DNA of 64,000 bases from Sulfurospirillum diekertiae. GTDB taxonomy: Bacteria; Campylobacterota; Campylobacteria; Campylobacterales; Sulfurospirillaceae. The notes under the pieces were generated by a model, which did no database searches, was not told where the DNA came from, and saw only the letters and a program-made list of their open reading frames with translations. Shown here in pieces: positions 39,096-49,474 of the stretch. The stretch spans positions 558,001-622,000 of the forward strand of contig NZ_CP021416.1 in NCBI RefSeq assembly GCF_002162315.1. The letters are read 5' to 3'. The position numbers and the translations under genes were made by a program. Position 1 is the first letter of the stretch. Every line of letters begins with the position of its first letter.

Positions 39096-40613
39096 GTGGG
39101 AGCAAAAATGAAAGCTGACGAAATCAGTTCAATCATTAAAGAGCGTATTGAAAACTTTGAACTTAATGTTGATATCGAAGAGACAGGAAAAGTTATTTCT
39201 GTCGCGGATGGTGTTGCCAATGTTTACGGTTTAAAGAACGTTATGGCTGGTGAAATGGTTGAGTTTGAGAATGGCGAGAGAGGAATGGCATTAAACCTTG
39301 AAGAATCAAGTGTTGGTATCGTTGTTCTTGGTAGTTGTACTGATATCAAAGAAGGATCATCTGTTAAAAGATTATCAAAACTTTTACGTGTACCTGTGGG
39401 TGAAGCATTGGTTGGTCGTGTTGTTAACTCATTGGGGGATCCTATTGATGCAAAAGGACCAATTAATTCAACTGAAACGCGTTTCGTTGAAGAAAAAGCA
39501 CATGGTATCATGGCACGTAAATCCGTCCATGAACCACTTCAAACAGGTATCAAAGCGATTGATGCATTGGTTCCAATTGGTCGTGGACAAAGAGAACTTA
39601 TTATCGGTGATAGACAAACAGGTAAAACAACAATTGCAATTGATGCTATCATTAATCAAAAAGGTCAAAATGTTACATGTATTTATGTAGCGATTGGTCA
39701 AAAACAATCAACGGTTGCTCAAGTCGTTAAAAAACTTGAAGAGCATGGTGCAATGGATTATACTATTATTGTCAATGCAGGGGCTAGTGATTCAGCAGCA
39801 ATGCAATTTTTAGCACCATATACAGGTGTTTCTATGGGTGAGTATTTTAGAGACAGTGGTAAACATGCACTCATCGTTTACGATGATCTTTCAAAACATG
39901 CCGTTGCTTATCGTGAAATGTCATTAATTCTAAGACGTCCTCCAGGTCGTGAAGCATACCCTGGTGATGTTTTTTATCTACATTCAAGACTTCTTGAGCG
40001 TGCTGCAAAAGTTAACGATGAGTTAGGTGCAGGTTCTTTGACGGCTCTTCCAATTATTGAAACACAAGCGGGCGATGTATCAGCATATATTCCAACCAAC
40101 GTTATTTCAATTACTGATGGACAGATCTTTTTGGAATCAGATCTCTTTAACTCAGGTATTCGTCCAGCGATTAACGTTGGTCTATCAGTTTCACGTGTGG
40201 GTGGTGCAGCACAAATTAAAGCAACCAAACAAGTTGCAGGTACCATGAGACTTGATCTTGCTCAGTACCGTGAGCTTCAAGCATTTGCACAATTTGCAAG
40301 TGATCTTGATGAGTCAAGTCGCAAACAATTAGAGCGTGGTCAACGAATGGTTGAACTCTTGAAACAGCCTCCTTATGCGCCAATTCCTGTTGAAAAACAA
40401 GTTTTGATTATTTTTGCAGGTGCTAAAGGGTACTTAGATAGTATTGATGTCAAGTCAGTAGGTCGTTTTGAAGCGGAACTTAACTCTTATGTTGAAGCGA
40501 AGTATGCAGATATTTTTGAACAACTTAAAGCTAAAAAAGCGATTGATAAAGAGCTTGAAGAGCTATTACATAAGGCATTGAGCGAGTTTAAAGCGACGTT
40601 TGCAGTCAAGTAA
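39096..40613 (+). CDS. atpA: ATP synthase F1 subunit alpha
   Basis: 505 residues. P-loop [14 protein letters not shown] (~170-183), alpha signature [35 protein letters not shown] and [23 protein letters not shown] 39096 ([12 protein letters not shown]) is used, with AAGGAG six bases upstream; ATG 39108 is the alternative. The gene holds only a near-miss TTACATGTAT (39673-39682). Confidence 0.98.
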   Translation: MGAKMKADEISSIIKERIENFELNVDIEETGKVISVADGVANVYGLKNVMAGEMVEFENGERGMALNLEESSVGIVVLGSCTDIKEGSSVKRLSKLLRVPVGEALVGRVVNSLGDPIDAKGPINSTETRFVEEKAHGIMARKSVHEPLQTGIKAIDALVPIGRGQRELIIGDRQTGKTTIAIDAIINQKGQNVTCIYVAIGQKQSTVAQVVKKLEEHGAMDYTIIVNAGASDSAAMQFLAPYTGVSMGEYFRDSGKHALIVYDDLSKHAVAYREMSLILRRPPGREAYPGDVFYLHSRLLERAAKVNDELGAGSLTALPIIETQAGDVSAYIPTNVISITDGQIFLESDLFNSGIRPAINVGLSVSRVGGAAQIKATKQVAGTMRLDLAQYRELQAFAQFASDLDESSRKQLERGQRMVELLKQPPYAPIPVEKQVLIIFAGAKGYLDSIDVKSVGRFEAELNSYVEAKYADIFEQLKAKKAIDKELEELLHKALSEFKATFAVK

Positions 40614-40622
40614 GGATAAGCT

Positions 40623-41507
40623 ATGGCAAACCTTAAAGAGATAAAGAGAAAAATCAAGAGTGTTCAAAATACTCAAAAAACGACACGGGCTATGAAACTT
40701 GTTTCCACTGCAAAGTTGAAACGAGCTGAAATGGCTGCAAAGCAATCACGTGTGTATGCCGTTAAGATTAACGAAGTACTTTCCGAAATTGCGTATAAAA
40801 TCAATCAGTACAAAAATGGTGCTGCTGAGAGTCGTTTCTTTGATAAAAATGAAACTCCAAGTACGATAGATGTTATTTTTGTTACAGCAGATAAGGGATT
40901 GTGTGGTGGCTTTAATATTCAAACAATAAAAGCTGTTCGTAATCTTTTAACTGAAAATGTAGAAAAAAAAGTGACAGTCAGACTTCGTGCTGTTGGAAGA
41001 AAAGGTATGGCGTTTTTCAATTTTCAAGGAACTGAACTTTTGACCTCTTATGCAGGTGTTAGTTCATCTCCAAGTTATGAAAAAGCACAAGAAATTATTC
41101 AAAGTGCCATTAATGATTTTGTCGAAGGTAAAACAGATAAAGTTATCTTAGTCCATAATGGTTACAAAAATATGATTTCACAAGAGTTAAAAATCGTGGA
41201 TGTTGTACCTGTGCAATCTCCTCTTGAGACACTTGAAACAAGTTCGTTAATGGAATTAGAGCCTGATGAGAGTGGTGAAGAAATTTTGGACTCATTGTTA
41301 CAAAAATATTTTGAATTCAATATGTATTATGCATTGGTTGATTCATTAGCGGCTGAACACAGCGCACGTATGCAAGCAATGGAAAATGCAACGAATAATG
41401 CCAAAGAGCGCGTTGGTATCTTAACCTTGGCATACAATAAAGCTCGACAAGAGTCTATTACTACTGAACTCATTGAGATTATCAGTGGTGTAGAATCTAT
41501 GAAATAA
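40623..41507 (+). CDS. atpG: ATP synthase F1 subunit gamma
   Basis: Central rotor stalk, 294 residues. N-terminal [30 protein letters not shown] and C-terminal [39 protein letters not shown] form the antiparallel coiled coil inside F1. [15 protein letters not shown] is the mid-domain hallmark. ATG after TAAGGATAAGCT. Confidence 0.98.
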   Translation: MANLKEIKRKIKSVQNTQKTTRAMKLVSTAKLKRAEMAAKQSRVYAVKINEVLSEIAYKINQYKNGAAESRFFDKNETPSTIDVIFVTADKGLCGGFNIQTIKAVRNLLTENVEKKVTVRLRAVGRKGMAFFNFQGTELLTSYAGVSSSPSYEKAQEIIQSAINDFVEGKTDKVILVHNGYKNMISQELKIVDVVPVQSPLETLETSSLMELEPDESGEEILDSLLQKYFEFNMYYALVDSLAAEHSARMQAMENATNNAKERVGILTLAYNKARQESITTELIEIISGVESMK

Positions 41508-42938
<1,431 letters not shown>

Positions 42939-42957
42939 GAAGCGATAAGGTTAAAAA

Positions 42958-43353
42958 ATGAATACATTAAAATTGGAAATTGTGACTCCAACAGGTCAAA
43001 TTTTTGCTAACGATGTAAAGAGTGTTACGCTTCCAGGCAAAGAGGGTGAGTTTGGTGTTTTACCAAATCACGCCTCTTTAGTAACGCTATTACAAGCAGG
43101 CGTAATTGATATTGAGCTTAAAGATGGCAATCATGATGTTGTCGCAATTAATTGGGGTCATGTCAAAGTCGATGAAAATTCTGTAACTGTTTTAGCTGAT
43201 GGTGCTGTCTCAATTGGTGGAACTACTGAAAGTGAAGTAGCAAAATCTCTAGAAGCTGCTAAGCAACTTCTAGAGAGCATTAGTGACTCTGATGTTGCAA
43301 TCGCTATGGCTACAGCAAAAATCGACTCAATTGCAAAAACAAGGAAGTTTTAA
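42958..43353 (+). CDS. atpC: ATP synthase F1 subunit epsilon
   Basis: 131 residues. N-terminal beta-sandwich LKLEIVTPTGQIFANDVKSV and PGKEGEFGVLPNHASLVTLL, INWGHVKVDENSVTVLADGA, then C-terminal helices. It regulates ATP hydrolysis and closes the F1 rotor. The F0 a and c genes (atpB, atpE) are not in the window, as expected for the split atp loci of this phylum. Confidence 0.97.
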   Translation: MNTLKLEIVTPTGQIFANDVKSVTLPGKEGEFGVLPNHASLVTLLQAGVIDIELKDGNHDVVAINWGHVKVDENSVTVLADGAVSIGGTTESEVAKSLEAAKQLLESISDSDVAIAMATAKIDSIAKTRKF

Positions 43354-43358
43354 ATCTT

Positions 43359-43946
43359 ATGTCATCATTTGAATTATTTTTGAACTATTTTGCAAGAAGT
43401 GGTTTTTTTACGTGGGTTATTTTGATCTGGCTATCTGCTTATTTTATCATAACATGTGGTATCTTCTTTAGTAGATATCTTTACTTGGGTTATTGGCTTT
43501 CAATTGAAAAAAATTCGCTAGAGTCAATGCTCATGGGGGCTAAGAATGTACGTGATGATTCAATCCTCCGAAAATGTTCAAGTGCAGCAGGCGCTTCGGA
43601 AAAACTTTTGAATGTATGTAAAAATGTTGCCGAAAAAAATGCAACTAGTGGCTTATGGATGCTTTCTATTATTGCCTCAACAGCACCTTTTATTGGATTA
43701 TTTGGAACAGTTGTTTCGATTTTGCAAACATTTAGTGGACTTGGTCAATCAGGGAGTGCATCTCTTGGTGTAATAGCACCAGCAATTAGTGAAGCCTTAG
43801 TTGCGACAGCTACAGGTATTTTTGTAGCTATACCGGCATACAGTACAAACCTCTTCCTTCGAAGAAAAGCTTATGAAGTGATTGTCTATGTACAAAGAGA
43901 AGTAGATATTTTACTCTCTGCAAACGAAGCAAGAAGAGATAGCTAA
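43359..43946 (+). CDS. tolQ: TolQ/ExbB-type proton channel protein
   Basis: 195 residues with three membrane helices: ~18-40 (FFTWVILIWLSAYFIITCGIF), ~98-120 and ~135-160, including the conserved SIIASTAPFIGLFGTVVSIL and APAISEALVATATGIFVAIPAY. It energises the TolA-like protein using the proton gradient. It starts five bases after atpC and lies with tolR, tolA, tolB and pal, so it is TolQ rather than a TonB-system ExbB. Confidence 0.93.
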   Translation: MSSFELFLNYFARSGFFTWVILIWLSAYFIITCGIFFSRYLYLGYWLSIEKNSLESMLMGAKNVRDDSILRKCSSAAGASEKLLNVCKNVAEKNATSGLWMLSIIASTAPFIGLFGTVVSILQTFSGLGQSGSASLGVIAPAISEALVATATGIFVAIPAYSTNLFLRRKAYEVIVYVQREVDILLSANEARRDS

Positions 43947-43947
43947 G

Positions 43948-44340
43948 ATGATGAGTCAATTGGATGAAGTACCAGAACTAAACATTACTCCACTAGTGGA
44001 TATTATGTTGGTACTCCTTGCCATTTTAATGGTAACAACACCAGCATTAGTTTATGAAGAGGTGATTAAACTTCCTGATGGTAGTAAATCAGCTGTTGTT
44101 AGTAAACTTCCTGAACTTGAAATTCGGGTAACAAAAGATAAAAAAGTTTATATAAAAAATGATAGCTTTACTCTTTCTGAATTTCCTGATAGTTTTATGA
44201 TGCAAAAAAGTAAATACCCACTTAAAAGCATTGTTTATATTAAAGCTGATGAAGGTCTCTCTTACAAAGATGTAATGTTTGTGCTCAAAACAATTAAGCA
44301 GGCTGGTTTTACGAACGTATCTTTAGAAACGAATGGATAA
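43948..44340 (+). CDS. tolR: TolR/ExbD-type protein
   Basis: 130 residues. One N-terminal membrane helix after PELNITPLVDIMLVLLAILMV with the conserved Asp for proton flow (TPLVDIM), then a periplasmic domain ending KAGFTNVSLET-like (KQAGFTNVSLETNG). Starts ATGATG directly after tolQ. Confidence 0.93.
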   Translation: MMSQLDEVPELNITPLVDIMLVLLAILMVTTPALVYEEVIKLPDGSKSAVVSKLPELEIRVTKDKKVYIKNDSFTLSEFPDSFMMQKSKYPLKSIVYIKADEGLSYKDVMFVLKTIKQAGFTNVSLETNG

Positions 44341-44345
44341 ATACT

Positions 44346-45122
44346 GTGTCGAGTGTGAATAGATATGCCTCTTTTGGATGGACTTTGTCCATCCTTCTCT
44401 ATATATGTCTTTTAGTTGGTCTTGCTTATGTTTTAAGCTCTCAAAAAGATACTATCAAAAATTATACTTCTAATAAAGATCCTATGAATGTTGCTTTGGT
44501 TGAGCGCAAAAAGAATGACTCAGAAAAGCCAAAAGAGGAACGAAAAAAGGAAGAGGTTCAAAAGCCAGTTGAAAAACCAGCAGAAAAACCTGTTTCTGAA
44601 GAGAAAAAAGTTGCTTCTTCTCCAAAAGAAGCTGTCAAGAGTCAATCACTTAGAGGCCTCTTTGAGGATATTAATACTTCCAAATTACCTCCTGATGCAA
44701 AAGAACAGAAAAAAGACCAAACTACACCAACACGTATCAAACCGAATAAAGAAGAAACAAAAGAAAAAAGTGAGAATGCTGCATCTAAAATTGCTAATTC
44801 ATTGAATTTTTCTGAGCAAAAACATTCAATTGATACTAAAAAAGGTGGAGAGTATGACCCCTTCATTGGTAAAGTACAAGAGATCTTAGAAGAAAATTGG
44901 CAAAAGACGATTGATACAGAAAATGGGAATGTCGCTAAAGTTGTAATCAAAGTAAGTGATCGAGGAACCTTTAGTTATAAAATAGTTTCTTTGTCTTATA
45001 ATAATGAATTTAACACGAAACTCAAAGAATTCTTAAAAGCTATGGAAAGCGTAGAATTTCCAAAGTACGAAAAAGGACCTCTTTTTGAGATGCAGGTTGA
45101 ATTTAAAGATATAAAGGAGTAA
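44346..45122 (+). CDS. tolA: TolA-like protein (TonB/TolA C-terminal family)
   Basis: 258 residues. An N-terminal membrane anchor (about 12-32, TLSILLYICLLVGLAYVLSS) is followed by a Lys/Glu/Pro-rich periplasmic linker (about 52-150, with repeated KPxEKPxEKP units) and a C-terminal TolA/TonB-like domain from about 170 (YDPFIGKVQEILEENWQKT ... KVVIKVSDRGTFSYKIVSLS). It transmits force from TolQR to TolB-Pal at the outer membrane. GTG start at 44346. The linker is low-complexity and will differ in length between strains. Confidence 0.87.
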   Translation: MSSVNRYASFGWTLSILLYICLLVGLAYVLSSQKDTIKNYTSNKDPMNVALVERKKNDSEKPKEERKKEEVQKPVEKPAEKPVSEEKKVASSPKEAVKSQSLRGLFEDINTSKLPPDAKEQKKDQTTPTRIKPNKEETKEKSENAASKIANSLNFSEQKHSIDTKKGGEYDPFIGKVQEILEENWQKTIDTENGNVAKVVIKVSDRGTFSYKIVSLSYNNEFNTKLKEFLKAMESVEFPKYEKGPLFEMQVEFKDIKE

Positions 45123-45125
45123 AAT

Positions 45126-46418
45126 ATGATCAAAAAAATAGTTGCTTTCTTCTTTTTGACAATTTTTGCATATGCCTCAGATGCAACGGTAGAAATTGTA
45201 AAAAAAATAGATGTGCTACCAAAAATTGCGGTACAAGATGCAAGTCCAAAAAATGTTGATTTGGAGTTTAGAAAAAGCTTTTTCAAACTTATTGCAGGAG
45301 ATTTACGCGTTAGTAGCCATTTTAATGTACTTGACGAATATTTGCAAAGTAGTTATGAGGGTGGACCTTTAGAAAATTTCCTATCAGATAAAAAAGTAGA
45401 TATGATTTTGCGCTTTAGTTTAGGGCAAGATTTTAATACGGCATCCGCAAATGTGAAATTAATTAATGCAAAAACTGGTGCAACAACCTTTGAAAAGTCG
45501 TATAGCATTAGTGATAAAAAAAGAAACCCTTTCTTGGCACATAAAATTGTTGTTGATACAAATGATCAAGTGGGCGCACCTTCAGTCAAATGGATGGAAC
45601 AATCAGTTCTATTCGCACGCTATACAGAAGCAAAAAAAAGTGAAATAGTTATTTCAGATTATACACTCAGCTATCAAAAATTGATTGTTTCTGGTGGTCT
45701 GAATGTCTTTCCTAAATGGGCGAATACAGATCAAAGTGCATTTTTTTACACTTCCTATAATGGCGCAGAACCAACTATCTTTAGATATGATTTAAAAGAT
45801 GGGAGTAGAAAAAGTATTATTTCAAGCTCTGGAATGCTTGTTTGCTCTGATATTTCAAAAGATGGCAATAAGTTACTTCTAACGATGGCTCCTAAAGATC
45901 ACCCAGACATTTATTTGTTTGATTTGCAGAGTAGAAAAATCACTAAAATTACTGATTATTCAGGTATTAATGTGAATGGAAACTTTATTGACAATGATAA
46001 GCGCATTGCTTTTGTCTCAGATCGATTAGGAAATCCTGATATATTCGCACAAGGGATTTACGATAAAAGCTTTGAAAAGCTCGTCTACCATGGGAAAAAC
46101 AAGAATTCTATCTCGACATATGATAATTATATTGTTTACTCTAGCAGAGAAGGAGATAGCGAATTTGGAAGAAATACTTTCAATCTCTATTTAATTTCAA
46201 CAAAAACAGATTATCTTAGACAATTGACAGCATCAGGAGAAAATCTTTATCCACGTTTTTCACAAGATCCTGATACTATTATGTTTATAAAACAATTTGG
46301 AAATCAGAGTGCTTTGGGGATAATTCGACTAAATGCAAACAAAACATATCAGTTTCCGTTAAAAATAGGTAAACTTCAGTCAATTGACTGGTGTATTTTT
46401 AAAAAAAATGTGGTATAA
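45126..46418 (+). CDS. tolB: Tol-Pal system protein TolB
   Basis: 430 residues. Signal peptide IKKIVAFFFLTIFAYA, an N-terminal alpha/beta domain (LPKIAVQDASPKNVDLEFRKSFFKLIAGDL), then a beta-propeller with repeats such as VFPKWANTDQSAFFYTSY, CSDISKDGNKLLLTM and RIAFVSDRLGNPDIFA. Periplasmic partner of Pal and TolA. Runs of eight A in this gene are in frame. Its stop codon lies inside the pal promoter. Confidence 0.95.
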   Translation: MIKKIVAFFFLTIFAYASDATVEIVKKIDVLPKIAVQDASPKNVDLEFRKSFFKLIAGDLRVSSHFNVLDEYLQSSYEGGPLENFLSDKKVDMILRFSLGQDFNTASANVKLINAKTGATTFEKSYSISDKKRNPFLAHKIVVDTNDQVGAPSVKWMEQSVLFARYTEAKKSEIVISDYTLSYQKLIVSGGLNVFPKWANTDQSAFFYTSYNGAEPTIFRYDLKDGSRKSIISSSGMLVCSDISKDGNKLLLTMAPKDHPDIYLFDLQSRKITKITDYSGINVNGNFIDNDKRIAFVSDRLGNPDIFAQGIYDKSFEKLVYHGKNKNSISTYDNYIVYSSREGDSEFGRNTFNLYLISTKTDYLRQLTASGENLYPRFSQDPDTIMFIKQFGNQSALGIIRLNANKTYQFPLKIGKLQSIDWCIFKKNVV

Positions 46419-46419
46419 T
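46411..46419 (+). promoter_or_regulatory. Extended -10 promoter for pal, overlapping the tolB stop
   Basis: TGG-TATAAT ends one base past the tolB TAA. It is preceded by an A-rich/T-rich tract and lies 42 bases before the pal ATG. It would let pal-ybgF be made independently of the long upstream transcript. Confidence 0.7.
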
Positions 46420-46460
46420 TCCGAAGTTTTTAAATTTGAACTTTTAAAAAGGATCTAATA

Positions 46461-46964
46461 ATGGGTAAATTAGCTTTAACAAGCTTAGCGGTAGCGGTTT
46501 TGGTTTTAACAGGTTGTAGCCAAAAAAGTCCAGAAGTCGATATGACTAAAGGAACTGGTGATACAAAAGGTGCTGGTGTAAATGATGGCATGAGTGCACT
46601 TCAAAAATTGATTGCTTCTTTAGAAGCTAATTCTAAAACAATCTATTTTGATTTTGACAAATATAATGTCAGAAAAGACCAACAAGCAAATATTGATGCA
46701 AACGCTGCATTATTCAACTCTGCAGAGGCAAAAAGCTTCTCAATCAAAGTTGAAGGTAACTGTGATGAATTCGGTACTGACGAATATAACTACGCACTTG
46801 GTCTTAAAAGAGCAAAAAGCGTTAAAGATGGTTTAGTTGCTAAAGGTATGGTTGCAGATAGAATTACAGTTGTAAGTTATGGCGAGAGTAATCCAGCATG
46901 TACTGAGCATAATAAAGACTGTTGGTCTAAAAACAGAAGAGCAGAATTTAAAGTACTTCCATAA
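46461..46964 (+). CDS. pal: Peptidoglycan-associated lipoprotein Pal
   Basis: 167 residues. Lipobox LVLTGC with the lipidated Cys at 19, a short linker, then an OmpA-like peptidoglycan-binding domain (TIYFDFDKYNVRKDQQANID, DEFGTDEYNYALGLKRAKSV, YGESNPACTEHNKDCWSKNR). It anchors the outer membrane to the wall and binds TolB. ATG after AAAAGGATC. Confidence 0.97.
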   Translation: MGKLALTSLAVAVLVLTGCSQKSPEVDMTKGTGDTKGAGVNDGMSALQKLIASLEANSKTIYFDFDKYNVRKDQQANIDANAALFNSAEAKSFSIKVEGNCDEFGTDEYNYALGLKRAKSVKDGLVAKGMVADRITVVSYGESNPACTEHNKDCWSKNRRAEFKVLP

Positions 46965-46974
46965 TCTTGATTGA

Positions 46975-47976
46975 ATGAAAAAACAAATTCTTCTATTTTC
47001 GATAGCATTGCTGCCTTTGGCAGCGCTATCGAATGAACCCTCAGCTTTTGGTAGTAATACAAATGATGTTGATAGTAGCAGCGCTACTACCTCTTATAGT
47101 AACACTGTTAGTGTAAGTGACAAAAAGTATTTCCAAAATAATCAGAAAACAATATCTTCTACTTCAAATGATAACCTTACTTCGACAAAAACTGATCAAA
47201 GTAGTGTTTCTTCTGAGCAATATGAAGGTATGCGATCAGTTGTTGATAGTTATGCAAGCAAAATTGCTAAACAAGATGACAAAATGCGACAACTCGAAGA
47301 GGAAAATAAAAAACTCAGAGAGTATGTTGAAGAAAATCGTAAAATTCAAGCTGATAACCAAGAAAAAATAAAAACAGTTGTTGGTGAACTTGGAACATTG
47401 ATTGATTCCATTAATAAAAATTATGTTCCAAAAGATAAATTTGATCAACTTGCTAATGAAGTAAGAGGTGGGAAGAGTGCTTCTAAAACAGTTACTCCTG
47501 CAACTGACTCTACCAAAAAAGATACTGTGAAGGAAACTCCTGCAACTAAAGTAATTTCTGCAAAAGAACTTAGTACAAAAGATAGTGCCACACTGATAAA
47601 AGAGGCAGATGATTTACTAGAGAAGAAATCATATTCAGAGGCACAAGCCCTTTATACAGAACTTTTACATCGCAATTACAAGCCTGCTAAAACAAATTTT
47701 AGTTTAGGTGAAGCAGCTTATAACCAAAAAGCTTATTCTACTGCTATTGAACATTATAAAGCAAGTATCACTGCATCGGATAAAGCAGCTTATACTCCAG
47801 CACTTTTATATCATACAGGTGTTTCATTTGAAAAGCTTGGAAAAGCTAAAGAAGCACAAGGTTTTTATAAAGCTCTCAAAGATGGATACCCTGATTCTCC
47901 AGAAGCAAAAAAAAGTAAAATAGTTTTTTTTTATACATTTTCTTGCACAAAAAATAGACTTAACAATTTCTCCTAA
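46975..47976 (+). CDS. ybgF: YbgF/CpoB-type periplasmic TPR protein (3' end probably misread)
   Basis: 333 residues as read. Signal peptide (KKQILLFSIALLPLAALS), a Ser/Thr-rich stretch, a coiled coil (about 95-130, QLEEENKKLREYVEENRK) and C-terminal TPR repeats (SYSEAQALYTELLHRNYKPA, AYNQKAYSTAIEHYKA, GVSFEKLGKAKEAQGFYKAL). It coordinates Tol-Pal with septal wall synthesis. The last ~20 residues after PDSPEAKK are unlike the family. If the A-run 47907-47914 had 7 bases the protein would end PDSPEAKKVK at 47923, the expected place. Confidence 0.88.
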   Translation: MKKQILLFSIALLPLAALSNEPSAFGSNTNDVDSSSATTSYSNTVSVSDKKYFQNNQKTISSTSNDNLTSTKTDQSSVSSEQYEGMRSVVDSYASKIAKQDDKMRQLEEENKKLREYVEENRKIQADNQEKIKTVVGELGTLIDSINKNYVPKDKFDQLANEVRGGKSASKTVTPATDSTKKDTVKETPATKVISAKELSTKDSATLIKEADDLLEKKSYSEAQALYTELLHRNYKPAKTNFSLGEAAYNQKAYSTAIEHYKASITASDKAAYTPALLYHTGVSFEKLGKAKEAQGFYKALKDGYPDSPEAKKSKIVFFYTFSCTKNRLNNFS

Positions 47977-47996
47977 GGGCATATACAACAAATATA

Positions 47997-48005
47997 TGCT
48001 AAAAT
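47997..48005 (+). promoter_or_regulatory. Extended -10 promoter for slyD
   Basis: TGC-TAAAAT 29 bases before the slyD ATG, in the AT-rich gap after ybgF. Confidence 0.5.
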
Positions 48006-48033
48006 CTTATGTTTATAAATTAAGGGAGAAAAT

Positions 48034-48666
48034 ATGAGTATTAGTGATAATCAAGTAGTTTCAATCCATTATGAGCTTAGAAATGTTGATAATGGTGAAA
48101 TTTTAGATAGTAATCTTAATGCAGCGCCACTTTCTTTTATTGTTGGAAAAGGTCAAATTATTCCAGGATTAGAAGAAAAAATTAAAGAGCTTAAAGCTGG
48201 TGATAACGCTGACATTAAAGTAGTTGCAGCTGATGCCTATGGCATTTATGACGAAAATGCTGTTCAAACATTACCAAAAGAGCAATTTGCTGGACTTGAG
48301 CTTCAAGCAGGCATGACACTTTATGGTCAAGGTGAACATGGTGAGACGGTTCAAGTTATTGTCAAAAACTTTAATGATGAAACTGTTGAAATCGATTTCA
48401 ATCATCCTTTAGCCGGTCAAGATCTATTATTCGCAATTAGTATTCTAGAGGTGCGTGATGCTACAGCAGACGAGCTTCTGAATGGCTATGTTGGTGGTGG
48501 ACACAGTTGTGGTTGTGGTGCAGGTGGATGCGGTTCACATGACCATGATGACGAAGGAGAGTGTTGTGGTGGACATGATCATGGACATGACCACGAACAC
48601 GGAGAAGGTGGATGCTGCGGCGGCGAAAGTCACTCACATGGTGGCGGATGTTGTGGATCACACTAA
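48034..48666 (+). CDS. slyD: FKBP-type peptidyl-prolyl isomerase SlyD with Cys/His/Gly metal-binding tail
   Basis: 210 residues. The N-terminal FKBP domain with the IF insertion reads VSIHYELRNVDNGEILDSN, PLSFIVGKGQIIPGLEEKI and FNHPLAGQDLLFAISILEV. It is followed from about residue 152 by a tail extremely rich in Gly, His and Cys (GGGHSCGCGAGGCGSHDHDD, then repeated CCGG, HDHGHDHEHG and CCGSH). Such tails bind Ni, Zn and Cu and supply nickel to hydrogenase or urease maturation. This one also has about 14 Cys. ATG behind AAGGGAG. The 3' end overlaps the next gene. Confidence 0.95.
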   Translation: MSISDNQVVSIHYELRNVDNGEILDSNLNAAPLSFIVGKGQIIPGLEEKIKELKAGDNADIKVVAADAYGIYDENAVQTLPKEQFAGLELQAGMTLYGQGEHGETVQVIVKNFNDETVEIDFNHPLAGQDLLFAISILEVRDATADELLNGYVGGGHSCGCGAGGCGSHDHDDEGECCGGHDHGHDHEHGEGGCCGGESHSHGGGCCGSH

Positions 48667-49417
48667 TTATATAGCAAAGTCTAGAGCCTCTATGGAGGCT
48701 CTTAAGTCTGCGAATCTTCTTAAAAGCGTTACAATCAATGCGCTTATTTTGGGCGAAAGTGGTGTAGGGAAGCAAAGTCTTGCAAGTCACATTGTTTCAG
48801 CACCCATTGTTGATGCAAGTGCCTTTAATGAGCTATTAGCGCTCATCGAAACCAACAGTAGTCTTATTGTTAAAAACTTTCATAAAATTACTAATTATAA
48901 AAAACTTAAAATTGCTTTAGATGTTCATAAAACAAGAATTATTGCGACATCAAATTTGCCTATAGGCGAAGCACTCATGGATGAATTTTTTAGTCTGAAA
49001 GTTGTTATTCCACCTTTACGTGAACGTATGGAGGATGTGATCCCTTTGATGGAAAAATTTGCTCAAGAAGCATGCATGATGTTTGATGGAGAGTTTGGTG
49101 AAGCGCCTTCATTAGAAGAAATTGTGCCAGATTTGAGTAAAAACTGTTATTCTCTACGACGCTCAGTGTATAATGCTTATTTGATGAACTCCTTTGGGGA
49201 AGAAGAGATTTTGGCGATGATGGAGCGTTTTTTGTCCCAACGCATAGGTGGGAGAAATGATTATCGTGAGCTATTATATCTTTTTGATGTCCCAATGATT
49301 AAAAGCGGTTATGCCAAGTTTGGTTCACAACTTGCTATCAGTGAAAAATTTGGACTTAATCGAAACACCCTACGTAAAAAAATCAACGATTACAAAGATA
49401 GATTAAAAATAGACTAG
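48653..49417 (+). CDS. Degenerate NtrC-like AAA+ protein with Fis-type HTH, lacking the GAFTGA loop
   Basis: About 254 residues from GTG 48653 (VDHTNYIAKSRASMEALKSA); ATG 48638 is an alternative start, both within slyD. Walker A is GESGVGKQS (34-42) and the NtrC-family PPLRERMEDVIPLMEKFA motif follows. The C-terminus ends in a Fis-like HTH (AISEKFGLNRNTLRKKINDY). The span between Walker A and the Walker B-like region (SSLIVKNFHKI) is too short to hold the sigma54-contacting GAFTGA loop, and none is seen. It is therefore unlikely to be a classical sigma54 activator. The frame upstream of 48638 is only the slyD tail read out of frame. Confidence 0.8.
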   Translation: MDHTNYIAKSRASMEALKSANLLKSVTINALILGESGVGKQSLASHIVSAPIVDASAFNELLALIETNSSLIVKNFHKITNYKKLKIALDVHKTRIIATSNLPIGEALMDEFFSLKVVIPPLRERMEDVIPLMEKFAQEACMMFDGEFGEAPSLEEIVPDLSKNCYSLRRSVYNAYLMNSFGEEEILAMMERFLSQRIGGRNDYRELLYLFDVPMIKSGYAKFGSQLAISEKFGLNRNTLRKKINDYKDRLKID

Positions 49418-49474
49418 ATGTTTACTTTGTAGCGAGTCTACAACGTTTACATGTAAAATATAAAAGGTTAATCA

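Noticed and set aside
44560-44640. Lys/Glu/Pro repeats in the tolA gene as a DNA tandem repeat
   Set aside because: The repetition is at amino acid level (KP-EKP linker common in TolA/TonB proteins) and the DNA units are too diverged to be a tandem array.
48482-48652. Upstream extension of the AAA+/Fis gene reading MLVVDTVVVVVQVD-like sequence
   Set aside because: It is the slyD Gly/His/Cys tail read in another frame. The low-complexity Val/Met/Asp composition mirrors GGT/CAT/TGT codons. A start at 48638 or 48653 is used.
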